Assembly (NCBI RefSeq): GCF_003589595.1
Contig: NW_020653719.1
Coordinates: forward strand, 1,058,000-1,121,999
Reading direction: 5' to 3'
Origin: Hyposmocoma kahamanoa
Lineage: Eukaryota > Arthropoda > Insecta > Lepidoptera > Cosmopterigidae
Length of the DNA: 64,000 bases
Shown: piece by piece, positions 12,401 through 24,421 of the stretch
How positions within the stretch are numbered: the first letter of the stretch is position 1
Layout of the letters: each line of letters begins with the position of its first letter
Position numbers and translations under genes: made by a program
Notes under the pieces: model-generated
What the model saw: only the letters and a program-made list of their open reading frames with translations
Database searches by the model: none
Told to the model about the DNA's origin: nothing

Positions 12401-13819
12401 AGGTTACGACAAAAGGTACCTTCAGATATTTCTTAAGTGTGTAAGCAATTTATCCGAGATTAATATTCCTTTGACAAGTGCCTGTTTATAGATTTTCTGT
12501 TAAGTGGAAAGTAAATTACTTACCACGCCACACCATGATAGGGTCCAGCTCAGTGGAGTCCCTAGCGCGGGAGCTTGGGTGCAAAAACATTCTTTATCCC
12601 GAATCCAAATCCGCCATATTTGAACTCACACACTCACTAAAATCACTTTTCACTTTTAACGGGAAGTACAATGCCCTTTCATCCGTTGTCACTAATGCGG
12701 ATTTTCCTAACAAAAGGAAAACATTCGGTTAGTGTAGGTATAAATTAAAATGAAAGGAACTGTTAATTGAGCATAAAGGTGGAAAAAGAAAATTGGAATA
12801 ACAATAAAAATTTGAAAATAGCTTTTTTGGGCAAATAGAAAAGAAACAGAAAAAGAGGAGAAAAGGGAATAGAAATGACACTGAACTTTCAAAGTGTAGC
12901 GCGTCGCACGGCTGTGAGGGTATTTTGCTATTGGGCCGTTGAAACAATAGTGATGGGCAGCGTGTGCCGAAGAGTGGCCACTGAGGTCGTGTGTTGCCAC
13001 ACCAGTAAGGGAAGGTGGAAGGGGCTGCCGAAGTAACCTTGCATTGTAAGGAAAATAATGGAGATCTTCATTTTTTTTTGTTAATTGTATACGGAGGAAG
13101 TATATTATGTGTAGTCCTGGACAACAAATCTATAAAGTTACTATTTATTGCTTGCTTTGTTTGTGTGAGACTTCAATTTCATAACTAACTAAGGTGGCAA
13201 ATTCAATAAATAAATTATGCTGAGTAAAATAGGATATATAAATCACGATTGCAATAAATAAATATCTACTTTTGCAATAATCCTTTGTAATGCTCGAGTG
13301 AAGCACATTAAGTCGTAAATTTTGTAATGATTGATTGTAAATCCATTTCTTTATATTAGAATTGAAGTACTCATATCTATCCCAAGAATTTACATTTAAA
13401 TATGTCTTTGCGTAGTAACTAATATAATGTAATACACGTAATAAATATGACGAGAAAGTTTGCATAAAGCAACGTACAATAAGTGTAATGGCGGTCGCGC
13501 TCCAGCGGTTCCAGAGTTATGAAAATAGAGAAGATGCGTCGCAAATTATGGCATAAGATTCGCGGACCTCGCCGCGGCTGAAAGAGAGCGGAAAAACAAC
13601 GCCAAGGTCGTCACCGTTGCGCCATACACGCGCGCCCGACTGGAAACACGAGTGTGTATCAAAGTGAGGTGCTACCAAGTAATTAGCAACTCGCATATAA
13701 GTGCCTAAGTACAGAGACAGTAATGTAACCTTGCGGAATAAAATAGTAATTAACTTAGATTAGTGGATCCATTTCAATTAAAATGTGAGTGCATTATTTT
13801 GTTCAAAGTCTATTGAAAT

Positions 13820-13940
13820 TAATATTATAAATGCAAAAGTAACTCTGTCTGTTATGTTTTCAGGCCTAAACCACTGTTTGGTATAGAGGTAGGTGGGATC
13901 TAGGATTGGACATAGGCTACTTTTGTCGCAAAAATAAATC
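13820..13940 (+). mobile_element. Helitron fragment (Lep1-like)
   Basis: TAATATTATAAATGCAAAAG, then AACTCTGTCTGTTATG, then CCTAAACCACTG and GGACATAGGCTACTTTT follow the order found in Lep1-type Helitrons, which are abundant in moths and butterflies. It is a short internal fragment without coding capacity. The family name is from memory of the motif, not a search. Confidence 0.65.
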
Positions 13941-14724
13941 TGAAATAATAAAAATTAGTATCAGTAGGCTACTTGAAGCACTTATTTTATTTTAGGCAGA
14001 CCAAATCGCCGGCACCATCTAGTTGAATATGAAGAAGTTTGTTTTGTTTTAGCCAACTCGTGAACGTATGTTAATTGGTGTTGAACACAGTTAATAAGTT
14101 GGAAAGGTCACGTGATTGATTAACGCGAGCTAATTTGGACAAACGACACTCCAACATCAATTTGGTGAGAAGTGTGAACGGCGAGCTAGACCACCCGTGT
14201 TAACGATGTCAAAGAGCGCTCGCAGTCTCTTCGATAATTTATTATTTCTCTTAGTTAATTTATTATTTCAGTAGCTGTGCTCGGGCTAGGAGTCAAAACA
14301 TCCCGGGCTATGATTTACAGCGCAATAAACGGATCGTTTTATATCTAATGGAAATGAGCTTTTATCTGGCGGATTGCGCCAGTACCACCCCTGGTGATAG
14401 TTAAATTTGATTTAAGCCTTGTTTTGTACGTTCATTTTCAAGTGATTCTACATATATGCATGTTTCAATACTTGTTGGTTATTTATTGCATAACTACAAG
14501 CAAATGAAGGAAACAATATTTATATTTTCACCATCCAATTAATTTGTGCTGAGCAGCGTATACAGCGTTTTCAGCATAATGTTGTGATATCATGTTTCCA
14601 AATAAGAGATAAAGGGCAAAAAAGCACGATTGTGTTTCTACGGCTGAACGGAAAAGAAAATTACAAAATTATTAATTGTTTTTACTTATTACGTGTGTAT
14701 ATAATTATAACGTCTATCCATTAG

Positions 14725-14885
14725 AGGAGTTTTATTGAAATCGATTAACGGAAAGTGAGTGAAATCCAATATAAACATATTTATTTTAGCAAACATTTTC
14801 TGCAAATTTGAAGACGACCACTACTGAAGTACCCCTTTTCCAACAAATAAAAGAATCATCAGTCATCAAATCAGTTCATAAATAA
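14725..14885 (-). mobile_element. Repeat family C copy, truncated
   Basis: Reverse copy holding the TTTTATTGAAATCGATTAAC, CTGAAGTACCCC and AAGAATCATCA segments of family C. It lacks the AACCGACTTC end and carries an internal deletion. Confidence 0.65.
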
Positions 14886-15165
14886 ATGGAGAATCGATAA
14901 ATAATTTTAAAAAACATGAAAAAAAAAGTTAATTGTTATTATCGATACAAAGATCAAACAAACACAAAGAAAAATTTCCTCGGTCCGGTTGAATTCGAAC
15001 CGGCGACTTCGCTGGACATAGTTAAATATTATGCTGCAGTGGGTTCAGTCGGGGACACTCCAAAAGTAACACTTAGATTCACTACGACGTGCGATGTGAT
15101 TACTTTTAAAACACTTCTAAAGAATTGTGTGAAATGTTTTTTTTAACGTATCCATCTTAGATTTT

Positions 15166-15390
15166 TAACCAACTTCGAAAATAGGATGAGGTTTTCAATT
15201 CGATTGTTTTTTTTTAATGATGTTACGCGATTACTCCGATAATTTGTGAACCGATTTTGATGATTCTTTTTTTTGTTGAGGGGAGGGTACGTTAGTATAT
15301 AGCACAATTTAAGTTTGAAGAAAATATTCCACCTCAAAAGGTGGCAAACTAGGGGATGAATGTCTATTGAGGTTGGTTTTTTTTAGTACT
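15166..15390 (+). mobile_element. Repeat family C copy
   Basis: Begins AACCAACTTCGAAAATAGGA, continues with TCAATTCGATTG, TTACGCGATTACTCCGATAA, AACCGATTTTGATGATTC and AATATTCCACCTCAAA, matching the other copies in order. Confidence 0.75.
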
Positions 15391-16916
15391 AAGATGTCAT
15401 TTCATCATATGTCTCGTTTACATTTGACGTGTTTTCTCCAACGTTGACACAAAAATTATAATAGTTGTTCCAAAGTTCTTTTTCTTATTTTTTTATTACT
15501 AGCGTAAAAAATAACGAAGATTTTAAAAACTCAAACTTACAATATGTAACAGTACAACACTGCATTAAAAACTAAGTGCACTAAATATTTATTTACCGTA
15601 TTTTGAAAAAAGAACATATATTTTCCTCCAATCTATCTCAAAGTTTTATGAATGAAATATGTACATTTTAGGATGTACATTTTCAACCGGTATCGACTTC
15701 AAAATTGACGAGTCAAAAATGGGTACTGACCTTTTCAGAGAAAACAATCTTTGGGTACAACAGAAATTAAATAAAAAATTGGGAAATTTGGCACAAGCGT
15801 AGTAGTACGGGGTATAGGATCCATGAAAATCGGGACACCTGGCAACATTAGCTAGAAAGAATATGCATAAGCATGCTAGACTCTACACTTACCATTTCTA
15901 TTCATATTTCAATCAGTTGAGTGTTCTTTTACAGCAATTAATTTTGTATCTAAACCTCAATTACCGCTTTAATAGATTTTTCGAATTCTCTATGTTTATA
16001 TTATATTACGTAGAAATTACTATCCACAATAGTCTTTATAAACATTCATAATATCGATAATGGAGTATTATGAGCATTGTCGAAGCGATACCACCACTAC
16101 CACCTTGGGGATTCTTTTTGCATGCAAGCAAGGGCGGTCAGTTGCGGCCAACCGCAGCTTGCTTGTTCTTGTCAACTAATGGCGTTTAAGGGCCATTACA
16201 TTGTACCCTTGATATAATAAAGGTACATATGATTATATGTCAAAAATGCTTTTATCACTTGAAAAAAAAAACGAATTTCACGAAGCAAATTATTTATATA
16301 TGAAATATTATAAATCTTCTAAAAAAATATAAAAAAGATAGCGACTAATTTAGCGTCTCTCTCGTTTGCATGTTTTTATCAATCAATGGCGTTTGATATT
16401 TATATTTGTACTTTATGTTTTCATTATTAGTAAAACATCTTAATGAAAAAGAAAACGTTTTATTCACAAAAAAAAGAAATAATCACGGTAAACTACAATT
16501 TCCGGGAGCAAACGAGACTATTTTGGGACTGGGAAGGCTTCAACTTTGCTGATAGTTCATGGTTTTACGTTGTCATAAACTCTTAAACAAGAAAATCACT
16601 TAAAAAAATACCATTATTAATAGTAAAGAGGTAATAAGCTCATTATCGAAAGTTTATCGCGGATGTTAATGAGGGTGACTGTACAGATAGAGAGCGATTA
16701 CTTATCTTTTTGGACCGATAACGACGCTACAGGGGGCCTACTGGCAAAACATTGTACGCGACAATAAAACAATGTATGTATTAAATTATATACTATTCAG
16801 AACATTTGATTGTTCTTTCGGACATATGTGGCTAAGATATAACGATTATCATATTGTTTATACACCGAAGGAAATCTAAATTTTGTCAAGTGTAGATTAA
16901 TGCACCTATTTTTTTT

Positions 16917-16996
16917 GCCGCCAAGAAGTAATGTCAGCACTACCGTTTTTCGGTTTTGAAATGTGAGGATGCTGGTGAAATTATAGAAATTTGGTA
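16917..16996 (+). mobile_element. SINE family B fragment
   Basis: A short internal piece: GCCGCCAAGAAGTAATGTCAG, CGGTTTTGAA and GATGCTGGTGAAATTATAG. It is truncated at both ends. Confidence 0.65.
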
Positions 16997-17163
16997 AAAG
17001 TCTTTATGCAAAAAGGTGTATTTTAATATAAAAATAAAGAAAAGAAATACCTTAAATTTAAGAATATTTAATATTTGCGCACTCGGATTCAAAGTTGTGT
17101 TTATAACCGCTAGAAGCTTGAAAAGTACACAGAGCCTGAAAGAATATTAAGGAATCAACTCAC

Positions 17164-17295
17164 CGGTATTGTTGTTGTTGTTGTTGTAGTGGTGCGCAGG
17201 CGGAGGTATGTAGTCTGGGAGCTCGGGCAAGCATACGTTGCTCTCGTACATGTTCGGGGGAACATTCGCTAGCAGGGACCGCTCCTTCTCCACGT
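17164..17295 (-). CDS. pnt: pointed, linker exon with poly-Asn end
   Basis: This 132-nt exon has acceptor cctcattgcag|AC and a strong donor ACCG|gtgagt. It follows the Pointed-domain exon in frame (G + AC = Asp). It encodes a linker rich in acidic and proline residues, including VEKERSLLANVPPNMYE and LPELPDYIPPPAHHY. It ends in six asparagines coded by (AAC)5AAT, directly before the splice donor. No folded domain is visible. In Ets factors the stretch between the Pointed and ETS domains is usually disordered and isoform-variable, so this is probably part of the transactivation linker. The phase is again 1-1. The Asn run is a coding trinucleotide repeat and could vary in length between individuals. 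Confidence rests on splice sites, phase and position 645 bp after the Pointed core exon. Confidence 0.93.
17169..17186 (-). repeat. pnt: Coding trinucleotide repeat (poly-Asn)
   Basis: On the plus strand ATT(GTT)5 lies inside the pnt linker exon and encodes six asparagines, ending a few bases before the donor. It is a candidate length polymorphism. Confidence 0.9.
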
Positions 17296-17370
17296 CTGCA
17301 ATGAGGTTCAAGTAAAACAAATCGCAAAAGCTTCAGTGATAGCCTATTCGGAATTCAATTTAATTTAAAA

Positions 17371-17443
17371 CAGTGGGGGAAGCCTATGTTCTGCAGTGGA
17401 CGTCTTCCGGCTGATATGATGATGATGATGATGATGATGATGA
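17371..17443 (+). mobile_element. RTE-type LINE 3' end with (ATG)n tail
   Basis: CAGTGGGGGAAGCCTATGTT, CTGCAGTGGACGTCTTCCGG and CTGATATGATGATG lead into about nine ATG units. This is the typical 3' terminus and microsatellite tail of lepidopteran RTE elements. Only the tail is present. Confidence 0.75.
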
Positions 17444-17607
17444 AAACAGTGCTCTGGGCTAAACCTTTCCTGGAGAAGATCGGTGTCTAGTAATGGGACG
17501 TTTATGTTTACAGGTAATGCTACGTAACTGTTTAGCTACAAGGTCTCCAAAAAGGAGACTTCTCCATTATTCCTACGTTTCGCAAGTAGGTTGACAATCA
17601 CAATATC

Positions 17608-17872
17608 TTTTTTATGACAAGTGACAGCACGAACATGTGCGCCTGGTGTTAAGCGCAACCGCACCGGTCCATAGCAGTTGCAGTACCAGTCAGAGTTTTA
17701 AGCCTCGGAGATCTGAGGGACACTGGCACTGTGTCTAAATGCCATTGTGCACATAACTACTCCAGTACCCTTACTCTTCAAAATTGGAACACAGTGCTCA
17801 CATTACTGCTTGACGGCAGAAATAGATAAGATGGTAGTACTTTCCTGGACGAACTCTTTCACAAGGAGCAGT
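17608..17872 (-). mobile_element. SINE family B copy
   Basis: Reverse copy. Its A-rich 3' end lies at the low coordinate (ttttttatgacaagtgacag), and the AGTGGCATTTAGACACAGTG region and AAGGAGCAGTAGTG start lie toward the Pointed core exon. Its upper edge is about 70 bp from that exon's donor at 17941, closer than any other repeat to a splice site here. Confidence 0.8.
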
Positions 17873-17940
17873 AGTGTGCTACTTATTGCAATCTTTTAGA
17901 TGCGAAACCTCCGTCTCTACTTTTAGAATACTAAATGTAC

Positions 17941-18144
17941 CTTTCTGCAGTATCTCGAGGTGTTCCCAAAGGATGTCGCCCATGAACGCGGGTGCGCGTG
18001 CGACAAACTCCTCGCGGCCCATTGCGCAGATGTCTTTCCCTTGTGTGCGCGCAAACTGTTGCAGCGCCACGCCCTCCAACGAGAATTCGCGCGCGGCCCA
18101 GCGCAACCATGCCGCCACTGCTGCCTCGCTCCATTGCCGAGGAT
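17941..18144 (-). CDS. pnt: pointed, core Pointed/SAM domain exon
   Basis: This 204-nt exon has acceptor gtcctctag|AT and donor CAGAAAG|gtacat. The preceding G plus AT gives Asp, so the frame continues as DPRQWSEAAVAAWLRWAARE, then EFSLEGVALQQFA, GKDICAMGREEF and finally GDILWEHLEILQK. ETS1 has [31 protein letters not shown] and GDILWEHLEILQK, so helices 2 to 5 of the SAM/Pointed fold are all present. In ETS proteins this domain docks the ERK kinase and mediates protein contacts. Conserved Trp residues and the closing GDILWEHLEILQ helix are intact, with no frameshift or stop. Base composition is much more GC-rich than the flanking introns, as expected for a constrained exon. A SINE copy ends about 70 bp past its donor (see 17608-17872). 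The downstream intron is only 645 bp. Confidence 0.97.
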
Positions 18145-19132
18145 CTAGAGGACAGTAATAGGATTAATATCTCACATTATTAGATTCAAAGGGGAAATAG
18201 ATAGAAAACACGCCAATGGATGAAATGGTACTATCAAGTGTTTTCGACACCCGTCTCGAGTTAAGCTGACGATCAAAGTTGAATTCATAGCATAAATAAC
18301 CATAAATTTTTCACTCGAAAATGACAGTTGGTTTACTCATAAAACTTGGACATCTGAACTTGAACCGGTTACAACAAACGAAACGTTTGGATAAATTCGT
18401 CCATCTCCATTATGGTGAACTTTTGAGTAGGCACAAAAAACAATTACTAGGTGTATATATTAGAAATTATATAATATATAAATAATATATAAAAAATATA
18501 TAATATATAAATATTAGAAATAATTGTATATGACAATCTAAGATTATACCTTTATATTATAACTAAAATAACCTTTACCTTGCACCTTTGGTCTAAAAAT
18601 TATATTTTAAGCTTTAATTGTCCTTGAAGAGTAACAAAGGGACTAGGGACCAAAAACGGAGTTACGAGGTTTTCAAATTTTGGCCGACGAAGTAATTTAT
18701 TCTGTGAAACACGTTTCCGGATTAAGCAGCAAAGGAAAAGTTGATATGGACCAGAATGGTACGGTGTAACGGGGTGATTTATGCAAACCAAAGTCGTGTC
18801 GCTTATTTTGCATATGAGTTAGTTGAATGTTGTTGATATATGAAGTGATTATAAATGCACAATTGCGGACGGTGCAACAATTAGAGGCAGCGGAAGCCCG
18901 GGCGCAGTGGACCAGCGCGTTGAGCAACGGCGAAACTTGCGCCACTACGCAAGACCGGAAGCGAGCGGACCTTGGTGCCGAAATGCTTGTCTTTCTATGA
19001 TTGGTTTGAATTTACAGTCGTATTCATATGCACACCAGGTATTTTTTGTATTTTATCGAATAATTGAATGATGCAAGGTCGATATATTTAGTTTTTTTTT
19101 AAATCTAAATTTAAGGAGCTTTAGGGCGCGTT

Positions 19133-19565
19133 TAGGTGCAGTTTAAAGTATCGTGACTTGTATATTTAAATGAAGTTGTTGTAACATATAGAACAACACG
19201 ATTAACTGTCGTTCAGGACTTTTTTGGCGTTACGAAGACAGACTGTCGTGACAATGGGAAGAACTAGAACGACAGTCATCTGACGATAAATAAAACGTCA
19301 CGATAAAAATGTAACGACAGATAATCGCATCTTCAAACGATTATGTCGTGCAAACGTCAAGGCGGCTGCCTAGTATTTATGTGGTATGTGGGGGCTGACA
19401 TGAACCGACAAATTGTCATCATGATCTAGTGGTAACACCTAGACACGACAGTCTTTCAACGATAAAATAAACGTCCACGACCAGATAGTCTTGATATGGG
19501 AACAGGTTAGATGCGACAGTCGTCCAACGGTAAATAAAACATTTCGACATAATGGGAACGCGCCC
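19133..19565. mobile_element. MITE family M2, copy 1 (left end deleted internally)
   Basis: Closely related to the element at 33464-33902. Shared segments are AGGGCGCGTT at the left end, TCGTGACTTGTATA, GACAGACTGTCGTGACAATG, GACGATAAATAAAA, CGACAGTCGTCCAACG and GGGAACGCGCCC at the right end. About 25 bases just inside the left terminus are missing compared with the 33 kb copy. No coding capacity. Confidence 0.85.
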
Positions 19566-19623
19566 ATACTGTGTAAGAAGACAATAATCGCTCCGTAACA
19601 GTATTTAACTTATACATCTAACT

Positions 19624-19790
19624 TTTTTTTTATAATACCAAGTGACGGGACGAACAAGCCGTGCACCGGGCAGTAAGCGACACGCCTATCCGTAACTGTT
19701 GAAGTGACACTCAGGGCTTTAAATCGCAAAGATCTTAAAGTACGTGAGACATAAGTTGACAAGTCTCACGTACCTGTAATTTCACCGTAG
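19624..19790 (-). mobile_element. SINE family B copy, 3' half
   Basis: Reverse copy with A-rich 3' end at the low coordinate and the ATAAGTTGACAAGTCTCACG region near 19752-19771. A local stem (TACGTGAGAC / GTCTCACGTA) arises here from changes relative to the family. The 5' half is absent. Confidence 0.75.
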
Positions 19791-20865
19791 TAGATTCAGA
19801 CTACTTACGTATATTTTGAACAGTATCTTCGCTTCAATATACTATTAGACTCATAGATATAGGATATCTATGATTACACTACGCAGTCTGTCGTATCCTG
19901 GCCACCCTCCTCAACTGTCTCCTGAGTCTTTTGGTCTGAACTCACTTCATCAAAACGTGGTAAACGTCTTCAATGACGCCGCAATTACTACAATATGGAG
20001 TTGGTGTAACTCCATCAAAAAGGTAAACATTGAGTTTGCTGGTATCATCTTCATTCGTAGGCAAAAAAGTTGTAATCTCTTCATAAAACTATAATGAAAA
20101 TAAGATTCAATCAAATTACAGCGTAACTAGCCTCTGTCTTAGATCCTTTGAAATTCTAGTGGATATTAAGTCTAAGATTGATTATATAAAAATCAATAGG
20201 TATAGACATAATGCGGCGTTGGCAGCGACAAATAGCTCGGAGGCATTTTCTCGAAGAGTGGCGATGGCGGAGCGAGAGCGGTTAATAATAAATAATTAGT
20301 ATAATTGCTGCTTTTAGTCGGTGGCCGGCGTTTATGTTGCTGCGATGCGATGCTGTTGTGCAGTATCCACAACGGTTCCATCTTTTTATACGCTATGAGC
20401 TGTTCACTCTGCTAAATGTTAATATATAACAGTTGAATACTGACCCGTGGCGTAAGGTGAAAACTGAACGGTGGCCAAGAGATGACATTGTTAAGGATTG
20501 TGGTAGATGATAGCACAAACTACTGGAGATCTGTACTTAGCAGTGGGTGGTTTCGGTCTGTGGATGATGATACCGCCTGTTGTCAAATTCAAATGCATCT
20601 CATTAGAGGAACTAGAATATAAAACGCCCCGTTTGAAAACTATGTTTCTCACAGTAGTGATAAAATTTTCACGTACTTTCTGTAAAGAAGACAGTTTCTA
20701 AGGCGAAGATAATTGTAATACTCGGACTTCTTCGGTTATAAATAATAAGCAATTTAATAATAATTAGGCCATGGGAGAGGCGAGAGTCTAAAATAGATAT
20801 AATAATAATACTGAAACTAGGAAATGACCTGTGAGTGCCAGAACAATTATGGACCAATTTAGAAT

Positions 20866-20930
20866 AGTCCGTTTCCCAAATTGGTCTTACCGGAAAAATT
20901 TACCGCTGGGCCACCGTGGTAGTCAATATT
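20866..20930 (+). mobile_element. hAT-type MITE left-end fragment
   Basis: CCGTTTCCCAAATTGGTCTTACCG resembles the left end of the hAT MITEs at 35010 and 39978. No right end or target duplication was found. Confidence 0.45.
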
Positions 20931-21429
20931 TTCTTAATATGTATAATGTAATCATTTCTTTCACATAATAAATTCAATTTCATTCATTTCATTAATTTTG
21001 TTTTTAACAAAATAACTAACAAATCATATTGAATATTCATAATGAATAACAAAATGGACTGTATATTGTCTGCAATAAATGATTTTTATTTTATTTGATA
21101 TTTACGATACTGGCGTCAATGATTGTTTTGTTTGTAGAAAAGAGAACCACGGGCAGATATGAATACTGCTTGTCATAGTAACATCTCGTGAGTAGTTACA
21201 CAAAGTATTATAACGGTAGTAACTAAATGAAAGCATCGCCAACACATGAATGATCGGCCGCCGTTTGTTTTTGTCTCGTTCTATCGCATGACATACAGAT
21301 AATTCCCGTCTACCGGACTGGTAAATCGAACTAAGACATGTGTATTATTTATTATAAATACAATGCTTCTGTTTTCTGGTTATAAACACATCGTAATAAA
21401 TAAGCACTTACGCACTTGTACAACTTTAG

Positions 21430-21830
21430 TAGACTTTTCTTTTTATATAAAAATATGTGTGCATTTGACCTCCATCTCACCTGATGGATAGTGACTACGA
21501 GGTCGACGATGTAGTATGCACACCTAAATAATGAATATTCAGTCCCGCCTTGAAAATATCAAAGTTATAGCGTTCGGGGAACAAGTTCGCTGGCAAGGTT
21601 CCACGCCCTAGCCGTTTGCCAGATAACTATGGAAGCGAAACGTTTTGGGCGAATCCGGGGAATATCCACAACATAGGGGGAGAACTCCAGCCCACGTCTA
21701 GTCCCCCGATGATGGAAAGGAAGGAAGGAAGGCGGAACCAAATCATGCAATTCCATCGCACACTCTTCGTGATATATATAAGCAACTTTACGACGGTGTT
21801 CAATGCTCTGCAGCTTCACCTGTACTCTAC
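21430..21830 (-). pseudogene. LINE (CR1/Jockey-like) ORF2 C-terminal remnant
   Basis: On the minus strand an open stretch reads MELHDLVPPSFLPF, RIRPKRFASIVIWQTARAWN and LASELVPRTL, then stops. It resembles the C-terminal tail after the reverse transcriptase in CR1/Jockey-type ORF2 proteins, where a TR..S(H)PY.V...R....F...F..R...LWN pattern is usual. Stops and frameshifts follow, so it is dead. The same piece, further decayed, is at 32785-33030. The clade is an inference from pattern memory. Confidence 0.65.
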
Positions 21831-22374
21831 TCTAATCCGAGTCACCTATAAGCCTCTTGACACGCTTGTCTTTGTCTATCTCCTCATCATCTGTCATGTC
21901 TCCATAAAAAAAAGCTAGTTTTATAAGGACTAGAACCTAGTTTTACTGCCTATATCCAATTAATGTCGATTTAGCCCCAGACGAATCAAATTTTAGTGTA
22001 AAACCATTTTGTTAAAATTTGTTACTTTTTTTATTAAAGTGATTAACAAGACATACGTTAATTGTTATTAAATAATCTGAATTCATACCGATGGCTTTCG
22101 AGAATAGTAGCCTGTCTCAGAAGCATCTAATTCATAAATACAGATGTGATATGTCTGACACACAAAGCTTTCTTTTAAATATTATGTGTTATTTTTTGTT
22201 TATACTCCTACCCTTCTCTTCTTTTTTGCGTGGTTATAATTCTTGTAAGTATTCCTACTATGTGTTTCTTATTTTTAAAATTTAAGTATTTTATTTATTT
22301 TTATTAATGTAAGTGCAATGTGTGTATTATAGTCATATTTACTAGGATTTACTGCGCCCACAATTATATATTGT

Positions 22375-22515
22375 CTTTAAATTTACCCGGAGGTTGTCTG
22401 GAAGAGGTTGTTACATAGCAATAAGGCCGCCTATTGTACCTGTCTTTGGTCTATTGTTTTTTGTTATGCGTATGTTCATATGTGCAATAAAAGTATATTT
22501 GTATTGTATTGTTTT
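22375..22515 (+). mobile_element. LINE 3' tail
   Basis: GTTGTCTGGAAGAGGTTGTT, AGCAATAAGGCCGCCTATTG and GTGCAATAAAAGTATATTTG form the typical 3' terminus of a LINE class very common in Lepidoptera. Weak similarity may extend upstream to about 22090. No reverse transcriptase is present. Confidence 0.75.
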
Positions 22516-23174
22516 GTAAATTCGTGGATCTAACGACGACGTCAAAGGTGGTACATGATTAGTTCAAGATCTCGTAGAGACAATTAAACGCAGCAGCTTT
22601 CCGTACGTTTCCATAGTTAAACTTAATTGTATTGTTTACGTGGATATTAATAATTATCTATATATAATTATCTAATATTTAAAATATAATTGTCTACTAT
22701 TTAGTAATAATATATTTATTTATTTCAATGTGATTTTTGTGTCCGATGATCAATGTAATTTCATTAGGGACGTCTATCGCCGTTTTGTTCATTATGTTGT
22801 ATTAAATACTAATTCAGTAGTAGTGTCCTGTTCGTGTGGTTATATTACGGTCAGGTCCCCACCTGTAAGAAGAACACCGGGGGAGAGGAGTCCCTCTCAA
22901 AGCTTAACTCATAATCTAACGAGTTTAGTAGTATAGATTATATAAAATATGTATGTCCAAAAGTAAATAAGTATTACGGTAAAAGAACAAATAGACATTT
23001 CTTGCCAATTATATTTAATAAATTAGATTTTTTGAGAATTTGCTTCTCAAAAATCTTCTATCTCTTGAATTGTTACGTAAATATGATTTTAAAAAAAAAT
23101 TAAAAGTAAAACTTGAAATTATGTAAATTTAATTAAACCAGTGTAGACACTGGTATTGATTATTAATGATGATT

Positions 23175-23403
23175 AACTGCCTCCGTGGCCGAACGGTTAC
23201 CATGCCGGATTGCCACGCAGAGGTCCCAGGTTCGATTCCCGGGCCGGGAGAAATGTTTGTATGGCCTACATTTATTTTTCTCGTAAGTTTGAGTGTAATT
23301 TGTGGTTGTCTATGTGTGTGTCCATGGCACCGGCGACACAGGGTTTCCCTAGTGCGGGGCTATGTTAAGTGTGTGCGTTATTTATTTATTATTTATTTAT
23401 TAT
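23175..23403 (+). mobile_element. SINE family A copy, full length
   Basis: A tRNA-derived head has A box TGGCCGAACGG and B box GGTTCGATTCC, so an internal Pol III promoter is intact in sequence. It is followed by CGGGCCGGGAGAAATGTTTG, GTGTGTCCATGGCACC, CACAGGGTTTCCCTAGTG and a (TTTA)n tail. This is one of the best-preserved copies in the window. Confidence 0.9.
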
Positions 23404-24421
23404 TCATAAATGTACTCGTACTAGGTATACTATAGTTTTGTGATTGTGAGTGTAACCTCGCCAACAAACTGCTTTCGCAGTTTGTTGAGAAATTGTATTG
23501 TGTTTTCTTGTTTGTATGAAAAAATTAAATAAAAATAGTTTCTCAGTTGATAAACTGGACAAAATTATTTAAAACGATTTTAAAGAGATGTCGCTATGAT
23601 GCTCGAAATTCAAATGGCGGAAAAACAAATATGACAGTTGTGAAATCTTGAGAACACGAGGTTTACATCAGCTTTATAAGAAATACTTACAATGTACTGT
23701 CCACCTTTTGGGGAAAGAGAACCGAGAAACGTTATCACAATTTGCACTTTTTGGACAAACACATCGTAAGTATTGAATTTAGAGTAATGATTGTAAAAAC
23801 ATCAGCTGATAATGCCAAAGGCAAGTTTAGTGTACTTCTAAATTCTTAAAAGACCTTTATCTCTTCTTCTATCCTTTATCTCTTTTGTATCTTCTTTTCA
23901 GAGCTCAAAACATTTGACTCAAAATAAAGTATGTACTTCTTACCCCACCTGACCTTGCATGTAATTTCTTCTAACTATTTAGAAACTAAGACTTACCGAA
24001 TTCACAAACACGAAGTAAACATGCAAAAATAATATATATTTGCATACAGAGCTGTCTTCTTATGAAAGTATACGTTATCAGGGCCTCGTTTATATTCCAG
24101 TTTAATTAGAAGCATGGAAAGTCGGCGCATTACTCAAGGCAAGCCTTATCTTGTGTAGTTAAGTCTTTTAACTTCGTGTAATTTCGGTAAAGCGTACTAC
24201 GCGCTGCGGTGGTGTGAAAGTGTGCGTAATTCATGGATAAAGTTAGTTTTTATTGTATATTTATTGTATTTGTAGTCATAATAGTATAGTTTGGAGTAGC
24301 ATTTGATGTGATACAGACTTTGCAACATTTTAAACGAGAATGTTCTGTAATTATGTAAAGTACAATTATCCACAACAAAGAATGGCTAAAAAGTCGTTAA
24401 AACTAAAAACAAAGTTCTTTA

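Larger units (their letters stand above)
2884..17163 (-). other. pnt: Large pnt intron (about 14.3 kb)
   Basis: This is the intron between the poly-Asn exon and the 2.6 kb exon. It holds a CpG-rich block at 3.10-3.40 kb, a mariner-like MITE (5570-5925), SINE copies at 6.6, 9.2 and 16.9 kb, repeat C copies at 14.7 and 15.2 kb, a Helitron scrap at 13.8 kb and a repeat shared with 46 kb at 4.65-4.83 kb. Two further CpG-richer stretches (about 11.49-11.64 kb and 13.48-13.66 kb) have no open frame or repeat identity I can support and may be enhancers. ETS-type GGAA motifs occur at 7840-7849 and 11055-11063. The rest is AT-rich with nothing recognisable. Confidence 0.7.
17296..17940 (-). other. pnt: Short pnt intron (645 bp)
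   Basis: This intron separates the Pointed core exon from the poly-Asn exon. It contains an RTE-like LINE tail with an (ATG)n tract (17371-17443) and a reverse SINE family B copy (17608-17872). About two thirds of the intron is therefore transposon-derived. Confidence 0.85.

Noticed and set aside
14978..15045. tRNA-like B box on the minus strand (GCCGGTTCGAATTCAACC)
   Set aside because: No matching A box at the right distance and no cloverleaf. Probably a SINE scrap, but too little to assign.
23177..23248. Functional tRNA gene at the head of SINE A
   Set aside because: The A and B boxes are good, but the ends do not pair as an acceptor stem and the same unit recurs with a fixed non-tRNA body, so it is a SINE.
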